A DNA stretch of 64,000 nt from Thereva unica (GCA_949987705.1 OX465284.1:109289163-109353162), one strand, 5' to 3'; shown: positions 10,590 through 22,270, numbered from the stretch's first letter. The notes: a model not told the origin generated them from the letters alone. Program-made: numbers and translations.

Positions 10590-12158
10590 TTCAGTTCAGC
10601 TATAGTTCAAATAACTATAATAGTGGTAAATCAACAAGATTTTTCTAGCGGGTGTTCGAATTCGTAATGAGCCTGTTGAAGCGCCGCGCCGCTGATGAGC
10701 TGGAAAGCGAATGACTTCATTTGGAAATTCCAAAACTTTCCGGAGATATTAGCAATAATCAATGTAAAGTACTTGTCAGACTTGACCAAATGGACAAAAT
10801 TTTCGGTAATTACTGTAAATCCCGGGATGAACCACAATTTCTTGAGACTGTAGGACGTAGACAACAATTCCCTGTCAAAGAAAATTAATGGTCTTGGATG
10901 TGAAGTATCACGTCCGTATTTGAACGTGACAACGTCTGTTATTACGTTTAGTATTTTCCCGTGTAGAGGATAAATTAACGAAAATTTTGAGCCATTAACC
11001 ACTCCCCTAACATGTATGGGGGCGAAGATATGATTTTTTTTGTGTGCGGGACATTGTGCGGGACATTTTCACACGCGCGTCCTATCTTAAACCGATTTAA
11101 TAGACGTTGTCACGTCAAAAGTGCTGATCCCAGACTTGAAAAATTCGTGATGTTTGTAAAGGGTAACGTAATTTTTGCATGATTTTTAAAGGTGGTCGGA
11201 TTTTTGACAAGTGATGCTTTATTGGAAGGCTATCGCTGTGCAAGACCCAAAAAAGATCACTTCTTTTAGAACGGGTCTCATTCCATCGAGTTTATTAGAT
11301 ATTAGCAAAAATTATCAATTTCTCTTTCTGACACTTATCTGAAGTTTTTCCATTTAAACAAAAAAAGGCCCGACCGAATGTTATGAAATTTTTTTCAGGG
11401 CTTTTTTTTCGTTAATATTCATCTTTCGGCACCTCAAAGAAGTCGATATAGTTTTGGTTTGCGCGCTGACGTGCAGGTACAAAAATCACGAACGTCGTTT
11501 AAAAAAAAAACAAAAACGGCCCGACCGAATTTTATGAAAATCTTTTCAGATTATATTTTGGTTAATACTCTTCGAATGGCACCTCAACCAAGTCGTTATC
11601 TTTTATGGTTCGCGCGATATCGTGCAGGTACAAAAATCACTTATGTCATTTAAACAGAGTCGCGAAATGGTTAGGAGTAGGTGGAATAAAATAGCACGAC
11701 TAGGTTGTGGCAGCTCCTTCCTACTTCTCTCTCTCTCTCCTCTCTATCTTCCGATTAGAGCTGCTGTTCGACATTGCACTCTATCCAAAAAAAATAGATT
11801 GTCAAACAGTACAAAGGGGCTTTCCCTAAGCCTCTGGTCTATCACATAAAAAAACCCTCGACTGGATTACTCCTTAGGTCTATCACATAAAAAAACCAAA
11901 AAAACGGCTCGACCGATTATTATAAAAATCTTTTCAAATTATATTGTGGTTAATACGCTCCGAACGGCACTTCATATCTTTTTTGGTTCGCGTGATATCG
12001 ACCAGGAAAAAATTACCACATACGTACGCACACACACACATACTTCCTTCCAAATTTTTGCTTGAAATGCTCTTGGGACCTTGAAAAATGAAAATACGTT
12101 GAAAATTTCGATTTCGATTTTCGAACCGATTACAATAACTTCCCTATTCTGGGAAGTT
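10590..12158. repeat. segment X, copy B of the tandem duplication
   Basis: Begins abruptly at 10,589/10,590, where the AATGGCGG repeat behind gene 2 (ending CATCGGGGG) is joined to TCAGTTCAGCTATAGTTC, the start of segment X. It differs from copy A mainly by a ~240-bp insertion (10,880-11,117) and an extra ~55 bp around 11,325 and 11,860. The open frame at 10,631-11,002 on the minus strand spans the insertion border and is not a gene. Confidence 0.75.
10880..11117. mobile_element. ~240-bp insertion with 14-bp inverted repeat
   Basis: Present in copy B and absent from copy A of segment X, with GTCAAA on both sides. ACGTGACAACGTCT (10,924-10,937) is the exact reverse complement of 11,102-11,115. 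Probably a MITE with somewhat internal inverted repeats. Superfamily unknown. Confidence 0.55.
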
Positions 12159-12485
12159 AATAAAATATGAAATTGGGAATTATATATTTATTCAAATGAA
12201 ACTAGTTTAACTTAAAGGATTCCAAAAAAAAGGATTGAAAATGGTCGGTCTTACAAACTGTACATTATTATTATGAGTATCTGCTACCTTTGTTACATCC
12301 ACTTAAAATATGAATTAAGTTAGTAGTCCAGTCAAATAAGGGTTTCACCTCGGTAATAGGCGAGGTAATAAGCTGAAAATTGGTATAAACCTTTCTTTTG
12401 GCATTCTATTTGACTATAGGTCTTATTGTACACTGACACAAAAGATATTATTTGTAACTAAAATAGCCCGAATACACTTAAATCA

Positions 12486-13087
12486 CTACCAATACTTAAA
12501 AAACAAGCTAGCCACTAATCCTATAAATAATACTTGATTAACGATTATCCTTGATCCACCTCCATAAATGTTAATTGTATAATTAACCTGTACCACTGAA
12601 GCGTTATTTCCTTCTGTGATCAATTGAACTCTCATTTGCTTCTGTCCAATGCCACCAGATGTCACATGAACATTGCTTGCATTTCGATTGAGTAAAATTT
12701 GCATATAGTGGACAGTTTGTCCTTTATCAAAAGTTGGATAACTAAAAACGAGATGAATATCATGCGGTGGTGTATTTGATTTTTCGCCAGATTGTGTTGC
12801 TAAGAGGACATCACCTAAAAAAAATTTGATTTTAATTAGTATACAAATTACAAATACAACAAATTGCACTAGTGCTCACCTGGTTTCCGTTGACCTAAGG
12901 AGAAATCCAATGGTGCAGCTGCTCTTGATTGATTGTAAGTTCGTATAAATTTTTCATTTGATTCGGCAGCTGGATGAAATTGATTGGGGCTTAACACATG
13001 AACAGAAATATATCCTGGAGTTGTTTCAGTGGAAGTAGCAGCAGCCAACGTTGCTAAGACAGCCAGGACAAAACAAATTCGAGCCAT
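12486..13087 (-). CDS. MBF2 family gene 3, long-tail type
   Basis: Exons 12,880-13,087 and 12,486-12,814, 65-nt intron, phase 1. 178 aa. Signal peptide MARICFVLAVLATLAAATST. Exon 1 is closer to gene 1 (PGYISVHVLSPNQFHPAA), while exon 2 and the 3' UTR are closer to gene 2. This mosaic points to unequal crossing-over or gene conversion. Core motifs SYP, SGGIGQKQM and VNYTINIYG are intact. The tail runs GGGSRIIVNQ then VLFIGLVASLFFKYW. TATA at 13,172-13,181 and GATA sites at 13,202-13,233. A Met inside the intron allows a longer unspliced frame, which I reject because it would delete the signal peptide and the conserved splice. Confidence 0.9.
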
Positions 13088-13575
13088 TCCACAATTTACT
13101 CGTACGTACTCTTACTTAGACTTTTAACAGAGGTTGAAACCAACTATCACCGCCGAAATTAATTGTCTTCACTTTTATATAATTTTGTGTCAACTAGTGT
13201 AGATAACTTATCGTTGGCGCTAAAATGGATAAGATTATTTTGCAAATGGTAATTCGCGTTTTGGCAAACTGTGATTACCAATCACTACAAGTACAATAAT
13301 ATAAATTGGAAGGAAAAACCACAAATACAATCATACGAAAGCATACTGCTATATTGGTATCTTTAATCATCTAGTAGTATATACTAAGAAAGAACTACCG
13401 TGAAAATTCCTAGATAGCTTCTATCTCAAACTGCTTCTATTTCTGTTAGATCATTGTATTTATTAACTATAATTGTGCCCATTAATATTCCATTTGAGAA
13501 GGAGAACATTTAGAAGTACTAGAAAGAAGTATTAGAAATTCCACATGCGAGATTAATTTCATCGGGAGTACACCG

Positions 13576-14062
13576 GGAGCGCGTTCAAAAACCTTACTAT
13601 GGTTAACCATGGTTAACTATGGTAAACTTTTGTCGTTCAAAAACTCCGTGGTTAACTACAACATAACCACGAGCATAACTTTTTGGCGTTCAAAAACTCT
13701 CGTGGTTAACCATGGTGTAGTAAAATTTTAATCATGCTCGAGAGCAGGGTTAGCGATAGTTAAGAAGAAGAAGAATAAAAACAACTTTTTGACATTTGTT
13801 TAAAAGATAAAAATGAAAAAATCAAAGTGAGATTTGAGAAATTATTGAAAATAAATAATTAATGGTATGTGTCATAATTCAAGCAAATAGCGGAGACTAT
13901 TTCTTGGAAACTAATATTTCATTTTTTTTTAATTCGTAGTTAACCACGGTGCGTTCAAAAACCTCCATGCTTAAACATAAACTTTCGTGGTTAAGTGGAG
14001 TGATGCAGCATAACCACAGCTTACCTCGTGATTTACCATAGTAAGGTTTTTGAACGCGCTCC
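13576..14062. mobile_element. 487-bp MITE with 27-bp perfect TIR
   Basis: The first 27 bases (start GGAGCGCGTTCAAAAACCTT) are the exact reverse complement of 14,036-14,062. The inside is rich in TGGTTAAC/GTTAACCA palindromes near both ends. It interrupts upstream DNA of gene 3 that is continuous near 10,160 (gene 2) and 2,380 (gene 1), so it inserted after the duplication. No coding sequence. The target duplication is not clear. Confidence 0.85.
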
Positions 14063-14609
14063 TGCTAAAATGCTGGATAAGTGTGATGTGCCTTGATAAG
14101 AAACAACGAAACTTACTTAATTTCTTGAAATGATAGCGATGAATTTATATAACAGCATCAATTGAACTGCAAATAAACAACTGTTAATCAGTTTATCGAC
14201 CATATCTAATCGATTGGCGTAATTCACAATTTGACAATCAGCTGTTATCTGTCAAACGACATTTGCGCACCTAGCAAAATTAATTGGAATAGAAATCAAA
14301 TAAAACTACCATTTTATTCGACAGATCGCAAAACGAAACAGAAGTAAAAACCATTGTCATTTAGGTTAGGTTAGATAGGTTCAGCGTATCTCAAGTGACA
14401 CACTTACCAACGAACAGCGAACTGCCAATTTTAATGTTTTTATTTAGCTTATATCGCGTATATCTATGTATCTATTTGCTTGTTTGTTTCTTTGGTTCAA
14501 ATCTTGCGACAGCTTTTTCAATTACTTCTACTTAAACGATTCTTATGAAAATTTGCACACACACTAAGTTTCCGTGACAATGCAATCTGACAATTTTGTA
14601 AAAAAAAAA

Positions 14610-14950
14610 AATCAAGATGGCGGACGAATTTTGCAATTGGGTTTCGATTCCATTTGAAAATCAGCATCGGGGGGGTTTTAGGGCCACAAATGACGATTCT
14701 GTGGTCAAAATTTGAAAATTCAAAATGGCGACGCCAATATGGCGGATGTATTTTGGAGATATGTTCTGAGTCCATTGAAAATCGGTATCGGGATGTTTTT
14801 AGGGTCACAAATGACAGGTCAAAAGTTTAAAATTCAAAATGGTGGATGAATTTTGCAAATGGGTCCTGAATCCATTAAAAATCGGTATCGGGGAGTTTTT
14901 AAGGTCACAAATCACGAATACGTGGTAAAAAAAACCAAAATGGGAATTAA
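14610..14950. repeat. tandem ~110-bp AATGGCGG-type repeat, copy 3
   Basis: Three full units and a partial one: AAGATGGCGG (14,614), AAAATGGCGA (about 14,722), AAAATGGTGG (about 14,836), AAAATGGGAA (about 14,936). Each carries an ATTGAAAATCGGTATCGG-like patch and GGTCACAAAT. It marks the distal end of the second duplication unit. Confidence 0.7.
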
Positions 14951-15356
14951 TAAATCTGTTGTCAAAAATAGAAAATTGAAAATGGCGCTGGCAATATGCT
15001 ATGCATAACTTATCATGGGGCACATAAAAACCTGTATAACCACTGTATAATTATATAAGAATGACTTGTCTATTTCATATGCGCTCCATGTTTATATTTT
15101 AGTATGTTGAAAGTCCCAGAATATTATTTAATCCGTTGACGCAGCGACAAAAAGTGCCCCTTGGAATACGACATGAGAAAACAGCACGGCTACTATTGCA
15201 CGATTTCTTACTAGACGTCAGAATCTCAAGAAGATAGCTGTACCAAAATCTTATGATTTCAAATAAAACCAGCAGTCTATATAGTATATGGAACTTCGTA
15301 TGTGTGTTAGAACGCTGCCATTATGTTTATCTATTTGGGAATGGAGAAGAGAAAGA

Positions 15357-16302
15357 AATATGTTAGTTTTCACCCAGCAAATTTTTGCATGAAAATTCTT
15401 TCGTTAAAGTTTCGTCAGATGCATATTACTTTCCCTTTCTTTTCTAGTTTTGCTCTCATAAAACTGGTTTCACCGTGCGTCTTAGTCGCCTGCTATCATA
15501 GGTACAAATGGTGCACTTGCACCGGGCGCAATATTAGAAATTAAAATTAAAAAAAAAATTGGAAATTTGGAATTGGAAATTGGGAAAAATTGAAAAAGTG
15601 TTTCTGTGCCTTCATCGTCATATGTATATTAAAGGAACTGTACAGACTGTCTGTGCCATTTTCCATTGTTTTTTTGTAAGGTGTGGCCAATCCAATTCCG
15701 TTTTGTTCGTCTGATTTATTGTACTATTGTATTATGGATCCTTAATTCGGCGAGAAACACCTGGATCGCTTCTGTTCTGAAATTATTGAAAGCATGTCAA
15801 AGAAAGCTACATATTAATGTGGACTGTTTTTTTCTAGGTTCTACAGTAGAAACTAATACATGCAATGCAGTAATCACCTATTATTCCTTGAAATATGAAG
15901 GCAAATAGATTGAAGTATATAGTACTATTGATTTTCTGAGTACGGAATTGTGTTGGAAACAGTTAAGGAAGTGCAGCTAACATCGAAAAACATCCTCGAA
16001 CAGTAAACAGCATTAGCAGGAGAGTTTTGTGAACTTAAAGCGCAAGCAAACTCAGCACAAACGAAAGATCGCAAAGCAAATCCTGATTGGATAAAGGAAA
16101 GGACGTCGCTTTCATAGGTGCAATTGCACCGGGCGCAATTGGACGAGGCGCAATTAAAATGTTACCTTGCCTTCATTTACATATATTAAAGTAACTTCAC
16201 AGAGTGTGTTTATTGTCCTTTAACGCGATCAAAAAATGAACAGCTGGTGGGGCGCAGTATGGTATACTGCACCGGGCGCAAAAATAACATACGCCGGCAC
16301 TG
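15357..16302. mobile_element. mixed transposon debris with hAT-like right end
   Basis: 15,357-15,495 is another arm of the 4160/3124 foldback family. 15,495-15,545 and 16,108-16,160 are direct repeats (CATAGGT...GCACCGGGCGCAAT). The end ACGCCGGCACTG at 16,291-16,302 reads CAGTGCCGGCGT in reverse, a hAT-like terminus. Between them, short open frames (for example GEFCELKAQANSAQTKDRK near 16,020) look like transposase debris that I cannot assign. Confidence 0.4.
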
Positions 16303-16894
16303 AAGACAATACCTATTATTCAGTTTGGGCCATTTCAGTTCAATTGTTTGACATAATCTCTCTAGTTTCCCAACTGTAGATTTGAGAATCAATCGTCTGA
16401 TCAACTGGAATCTCTTATAATTTTTCAACATTTTTAAAGGTATACTACTCATCAATTTCGACGACGACGACACTCGAACTGTCAACTTTCAAACGTACTG
16501 CAATTGACGCCATCTATCCGCAAAAACTCACCTTAATAATCTGTTTAAAATTTTAAAACAAAAATGTGGAGGTTTCGAAATTAAATTGAAATAAAATAGT
16601 AAATTTGGAAATTATATATTTATTTAAATGTAGTTTTTAAATTAAAGGATTTATAAATAAAGTTTTTAAAACTAACAATCATCATCAGGCCTATTTTGAA
16701 GCTAGAAATAGTCTTCAACATTTCCAGTAGATACAATGACCATTTTCGAATGTACCACTACAAAAAAATATTAAATAAAAGTAACGATCTATTAAGAAAT
16801 TGTCATTAAAAATGGTCGGTCGTACTAGCTCTACATTATTATTGAGTATCTACTAGTTCTTATTGCACACCCACACAAAAGATGTCATTTGTAC

Positions 16895-17511
16895 CTAGAA
16901 TAGCCCGAACAAGCTTGCATCACTGCCATACTTAAAAATCAAGCTAGCCACTAATCCAGCAAATAATACTTGATTAACGATCATCCTTGATCCAGCTCCA
17001 TAAACGCTAGCAGTATAATCAATGTAGTTCGTTCTAGGTATAATCAATTGTACTGTGATTTGCTTCTGTCCAACGCCACCAGATATTACTCGAACACTGC
17101 TTGCATTTTGATTGAGGAAAATTTCCATGTAGTTGACAGTTCTTCCTTTACCACCGACTGGATAATTCAAAAGGACTTGAACATCTTGCAGGTATGAATA
17201 TGATTTTTTATTGCTTTGTGTGGCTAACAAAATGTCACCTGAAAAATTTTTTTGATTAGAATAAAAATTACAAATACAACGAATTCAACTAGCTCACCTG
17301 ATTTCCGTTGTCCTACGAAGTAACGCATTGGTCCTGCTGCTCTTGATTGATGATCATTGGTTTGAATAAAATTTTCACTATATTTGGCAGCTGGATGAAA
17401 CTTATTGGGGTCTGTAATCACTTGAATAGAAAGATTTTCTAGAGTTGTTTCTGTGGAACTAACAGCAGCCAATGCTGCTAAAACAGCCAGGACAAAATAA
17501 ATTCGAGCCAT
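16895..17511 (-). CDS. MBF2 family gene 4, long-tail type, most diverged
   Basis: Exons 17,298-17,511 and 16,895-17,238, 59-nt intron, phase 1. 185 aa. The start at 17,511 gives MARIYFVLAVLAALAAVSST; an upstream in-frame Met at 17,559 would bury the signal peptide and is less likely. The core has NYPVGG, SGGVGQKQI (Val for Ile) and DYTASVYG. The tail AGSRMIVNQVLFAGLVASLI is shared with genes 1-3, but a one-base difference after KY shifts the frame, adding GSDASLFGLF before the stop. Its 3' UTR lacks the MITE found in genes 1-3. TATA at 17,588-17,597 and GATA sites at 17,625-17,655, including CTTATCA. It is the outgroup of the four. Confidence 0.88.
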
Positions 17512-17699
17512 TTTATTATTTACTCCCACTAACTTGACTTTTAACAGAGCTTGAAACAACTATTACCGTCGAATTTAACTGTCTACCTTTTTATATAATT
17601 TTGCGTTAACTATCTATTATTGGAGATAACTTATCAGTACGTTGAAGTGGATAAGATTATTTTGCAAATGGTAATACGCTTTTCGGCAAACTGTGATTA

Positions 17700-19665
17700 C
17701 AAATCACGGCAAGTGTGGATACGATTGACGATAACCAAAATTTTACGGAAAAATCGCAAATACAATCACAAAATATATACTGCTACATATACAGTCTTCA
17801 ATAATTTCCGACTAAATCGGCTATCTTAACATTATCCACTAGTATCCAACCTGTACTAAGCAAGAAACTCGATGAGGGTTCTTAGAAAATGCAAGCTTTA
17901 AAAAAGCTTCTTTCTTACAATGAATACTTCTGTAGATTTTAGCAAAATTTCATGCAAATTTTTACACTGTTAGTTATTACTCGTATTTGGCTTTCTCAAA
18001 TCTTGATTGAAATGATTAATTTGTAAGATCGGAGATCAGTCCTGAACAACAGGTGGGGTTCCGCAGCGATCCTGTGGATCTCAATGTATAATATGTTGGG
18101 GTCACACCTCCCAAAAGGAGCAGTACGATCGGGATCGCGGATGACATGAGGTAGTGCTCGTAGGACGAGATCTGGCAGATTAAAGCGTTCGCTCTGAAAC
18201 CGGTGGTCTGACGCTTGCTGAACACAAAACTGAAGCTGTGGAAACTGGCTAACGAGAATCAGGTTGACTTTGTTCGGACTAGATTATAAACCTAAGGTAT
18301 AGCGGCTGCTAAGAGTACAATAGGCCCAAATAGGAGGCTAGTCTTAAGGTGCCTTACAACAAAAGGAGCCAATTTTGTATACACTCAATTGAGGAATGTA
18401 TAGAAGCCGCTCTGCATGACGTAGAGAGATATTATCGTGTACTTTCTTTTATTAGTGCCAAAGAACATCACCCAAGCCGTGCGATTTTCACAGCACACTA
18501 GCCAATTGGTGAACTTCTCAGCGGGAAATGAAAGCGTTCCTTATCCCATATCAGTTTTATCTAACGGGAAAAATTCGGAGAAGCGGAGCGTATTAAAGGT
18601 GGCATTAGCATGCTCAATAGACCGGTTCTCTTTTAATTAAGAAAGCCAAGCAGCGTTGGATGTGCTTAATACTTAGTTGGGGGACCGCTTGATGAAACTG
18701 CGACACTCGCGTTTGGAAGAATAAAAAGGCAATTGCAAATTGAACAAAAATAAAAGCTTTTTGAGAACGTATCTTATTCAAATATGCACAGGCCCTTTGA
18801 ATTCTTTATTAAAAAGATTTTTCTACTGCTTCCAAAACGCTTCTAAAGGAGCATTAAAAGCAATGCTATCCTCTGATTACATGCAATGTTAAAAAGTATG
18901 GGAACGAACTGGTATGGGAACGACAGCGCTGTAAGCTTTTTAAGTAGTGCTCAAAGATGGCTATTGCAGCACTCCATTTGCCGCCGGGATGCAACATGCA
19001 CTGTCGTAGCTGTGTGAAAATCAACATTCGTCTGACTCTGAGACTACCTCCCTCCCTCCCTTCTATTCATATGTTATGGAAGCTCTTTGGAAGCACTCAC
19101 TCTATATTCCCATTTTTTGCTTTGTTTTTGTTTGGCGAAATACACATATGTATCTAGGTAATCACAATGTATGTACAATAATTTGGTGACTGCAGTACGC
19201 TAGACACGTGTCGAATGCACCTATCGATAATATTGATACTGTGGGTCACGAAAGTTTTAGGAGCTTCCCATGAGCTTACATTTCCCAGTTTCAATAACAA
19301 CAAAATATAAGGGCTTGGCTCTGATGACATGCCTGTGGTAAAAGGAAAGGAATTGGGATATGAATAAGCAGCTCGCTGGCATTCCTTTTCAGAACTTCAG
19401 AATCTGCTCAAAAGTGCTTCAATTCCCCGGTGGGTAGGATTAGACATTGTCTGTTTAAAAACGTTGACTGGAAAGATACAGCGAAGAATGACTTCCAACG
19501 TCAACCCGCCACTTTACTCCACCGACTACCTATAAAAATGCAACCACGATCACAAAAGATGACTTTCTCGCTTATTAGCCTTACAAGCTATAGCAGGAGA
19601 ATGGGGTACGGAATTTTTTGTGAAGCGTCAAGGTAAGAAAGAAGGTGTATTATCTAGCTGGGACA
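17700..19665. other. intergenic, no supported gene
   Basis: About 2 kb with only short unrelated open frames. 17,640-17,880 is the diverged counterpart of the upstream flanks of genes 1-3. 18,030-18,250 has a higher GC content and may be a LINE scrap, but I could not identify a motif. The rest shows nothing recognisable. Confidence 0.4.
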
Positions 19666-19670
19666 ATTGA

Positions 19671-20010
19671 ACCCCGTTTATGACTAGGTTGAAAAGTTAA
19701 GTCGAGGTTGAGTTGAAATTTCGACCACCGTATATGATGTCGAGTTGAGTTCACTTTGGGTTAAAACAGAGTTGAACTGAAATCAAAACTAAAAAACTAA
19801 CTCCAAAGGCGGACTTCACGGATCAACACAAACAAAAAAAAGCCACTTCAACCCAATTGTAGCTCAACCCGCGTATATGTAGCGAAATGTCATTTCGACC
19901 CAGGTAGGAGAGCCGAGCTGGGTTGAGTGGATCCAGTTTCAACTCGATCCCCGTTTATGACTGGGTTGAACCTGGATTGAACATGGTTTGAACCTAATCA
20001 TAAACGGGGT
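19671..20010. mobile_element. 340-bp foldback MITE, TTGAGTTGAA-rich family
   Basis: ACCCCGTTTATGA (19,671-19,683) is the exact reverse complement of 19,998-20,010, and pairing continues imperfectly through the adjacent CTAGGTTGAA. The body is full of GGTTGAGTTGAA-like motifs on both strands. Related elements are at 23,075-23,272 and 47,896-48,150. Confidence 0.65.
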
Positions 20011-20034
20011 ATTGGAGAGACAAAGTAATCATGC

Positions 20035-20110
20035 TGTGCAGTGAATTCGAACCATGAACTTCTGGAATGCCAGTCAGCCGCCTTAATCTATAATCTACCG
20101 CCGCTGGTGT
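20035..20110 (-). repeat. tRNA-like SINE head, decayed
   Basis: The minus strand reads TAGATTATAGATTAAGGCGG ... CTGACTGGC ... GGTTCGAATTC, a pol III A-box/B-box spacing. The cloverleaf does not close, so this is a tRNA-derived SINE remnant and not a tRNA gene. Confidence 0.45.
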
Positions 20111-20191
20111 AGATACTGGGTTTTCATGAGTATGTTTACAACACGTTGGCGTTTCAAATAAGTATTTTGCGCATGCTTCATGGTGCATTAT

Positions 20192-21374
20192 CGGCGCCGG
20201 CCCTAGCCTTTCTTCAGGGTGGAGCGGGACTGTCTTTCGGCGCCTTTTGGTCGACGCTTTCAGATAAACCTTTTTTCGAGGCCTGCCAAGGACAAGGACG
20301 CCGTGGCGTGATAGTCAAGCGTATCTGGACAAGCTTTATATTGGAAGCAGTCTTCATTGCCTTAAGGGATTGTGAACCCCCCCCCCTGCGAGCCTTTTTT
20401 TGGGATGGGGCTGTCCCCGAAAGGATTTAAGCGGTGGTTTTAAGTTTTAGTATGCCTCAGCTGGTCAATAGACCTTTGGTTTATAGAGAATTCTCCACTC
20501 CTACAGCTTTAAGGTCGTTTTTTGGATCTCTAACGTTTTCAAAAAAAATTTATCCGCAGGGAAGCACCGGACCATAACATAGCTTTGCGGCAGCTTTCCC
20601 TCGTCTACAGCGACAAGGCTTGCTCCTTCCAGGACTTAAGGCGGCCCATTATAGTGACGCGCAGCGACCCCAATGAATCTGGGGTGCTCTAACTCCTACC
20701 TCAACTCGGCAATCTTCTCCAGTAAACTCCCTTGGACGGCAACTAGCTGCTCTGTGGTCAGGAGATTCCCCGATATTAAATCGCAAGAATGTCCATTCTG
20801 ACACTTTCTGTCATTTGATCGGACTTCTTTTCTGAAGGGTTTTCTTTCGGATTCTCAAACCCGTATGCCCGGAGAACTATCTTCTTATTAAGTAAAACGG
20901 CATTCTTCTCTTCCTCGAGGGCGATACAGAGCCCAGCAGCTTCTACACGGGAGTACCCAGCTTCCAGAATTCGTCGTCTAAAAGCAGTCGCTTTATTGAA
21001 TCGCCTCTCTGGTGGAGCAAAAGGTGCCCGTACTTCCGCGGATGGACCTCTAAGGAGATCTTCTTCCAATGACGGAGTTATCTAAGCGCACTCCACAATG
21101 GTTCGTGAACTCAGTCTGCCCTTCTTGAAGAGATATCCCGAAAAGTTCCCTTCATTGGAGCCATTAGTCCATGGGTTCAGAAATATCCAACTGGCCTTGT
21201 AAGTCGTCCTATTAGGGGATATGAAAGCACAAGAGGTGCTTTGAGAGGTGCTAAGGTTTTTTGAAAAAAGGCGCTATCAAAATTTTATTTTTTGCTCGAA
21301 ATTGTTTTTCGCATTCATTTTGGCGCCCCTTGCCATTGCCACCTGGCGTCTAGAGCGAGCTAGGGCCGGCGCTG
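20192..21374. mobile_element. 1183-bp non-autonomous hAT element
   Basis: Flanked by a perfect 8-bp target duplication, TGCATTAT (20,184-20,191 and 21,375-21,382). Termini CGGCGCCGGCCCTAGC and GCTAGGGCCGGCGCTG form a 16-bp TIR with one mismatch. The right end reads CAGCGCC, the usual hAT CAG start. No transposase motif is seen. It carries a 97-codon minus-strand open frame (20,776-21,069), described separately. Confidence 0.85.
20776..21069 (-). other. 97-aa open frame inside the hAT element, unknown
   Basis: Starts MEEDLLRGPSAEVRAPFAPP and is charged and helix-prone (EAAGLCIALEEEKNAVLLNK region), ending ...SVRMDILAI. I recognise no domain. It is longer and less AT-driven than neighbouring chance frames, but coding status is unproven. 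It may be a captured gene fragment or a leftover of the parent transposon. Confidence 0.25.
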
Positions 21375-22192
21375 TGCATTATAAACAGGCAGGGAATCAA
21401 CTTGACTAATACAGTAGAAACTTTTTGGCGCCTTTTTATTTTTTAACTTTCAAATTCGCCTCGTTTGAATTCGTTGCTTTGTTTTCGGATTTGATACTTA
21501 ACATAATCGATGCATTGTATTTGGCCATCTTTCGGATTTTATTAGCATCCTCGTTAAATTAACGAGGCACACCAAAGAAGCTTAGTGCCGCTTTCTACCT
21601 TATTATCTTTTTATGCATAGAAAAAAATTAAGAATATGTTAATCTAGATTTTGGCAGAGATTAAATAATTTCGATCTAGATGACTTCGAGAATATAAAAA
21701 GAGTAATAAAAAATATTTCAAAGAATTTTGATAAAATTTAAATAAAAAAAAATTGATCTACTCTTTTCAAGCCCTCAAAGTTTTAAATGTGTGTGTGTGT
21801 GTGTGGTATTTTTTATATACCAACGTCATTTTTGGTGGAATACCAAGCATATTAAAAAACGCATAAAATACCGCGGAATTTATATGCATTTTTTCAAGAG
21901 AGAATTATCGCCATTAACAATATTTCTTCATGTTTTTTAATTCATGTCGATCGCTTCATTTAGGAGGGAACATTTTTGCAAAAAATAAAAGAAATGTTAA
22001 AAATTTCGGGGATGAACCCGATGGAAAGAAGATTTTTGATATTATGAACCTTATTTTAATGCTTTCTTTTTTTTTGTTTTTTTTAAAGAGAAAAGAATCT
22101 TTCTCGAAACTTTACAGCTAATCAATAAAAAATGGTGGTCACGCGTTTTTGTTATTACTATATAGGTATACTATACCTGCATCAGCATCAAG

Positions 22193-22199
22193 TATAAAA
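22193..22199 (+). promoter_or_regulatory. TATA box of gene 5
   Basis: TATAAAA, 33 bp upstream of a GCAGTTG initiator-like site near 22,224-22,230, with the start codon at 22,271. Confidence 0.7.
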
Positions 22200-22270
22200 A
22201 CCTCAACACCTGATCAGAACCCGGCAGTTGTGTTCTTAAATTGGACCGGGATTTGATTATTAATTTCATA

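Noticed and set aside
10631..11002. 123-aa minus-strand frame
   Set aside because: It spans the border between segment X and a later insertion, so it is accidental.
12486..12869. 127-codon frame starting with a Met inside the intron of gene 3
   Set aside because: It needs an unspliced start and loses the signal peptide. Clean GT-AG splicing reproduces the family pattern.
17224..17559. Upstream Met at 17,559 as start of gene 4
   Set aside because: It would place 16 residues ahead of the signal peptide shared with genes 1-3.
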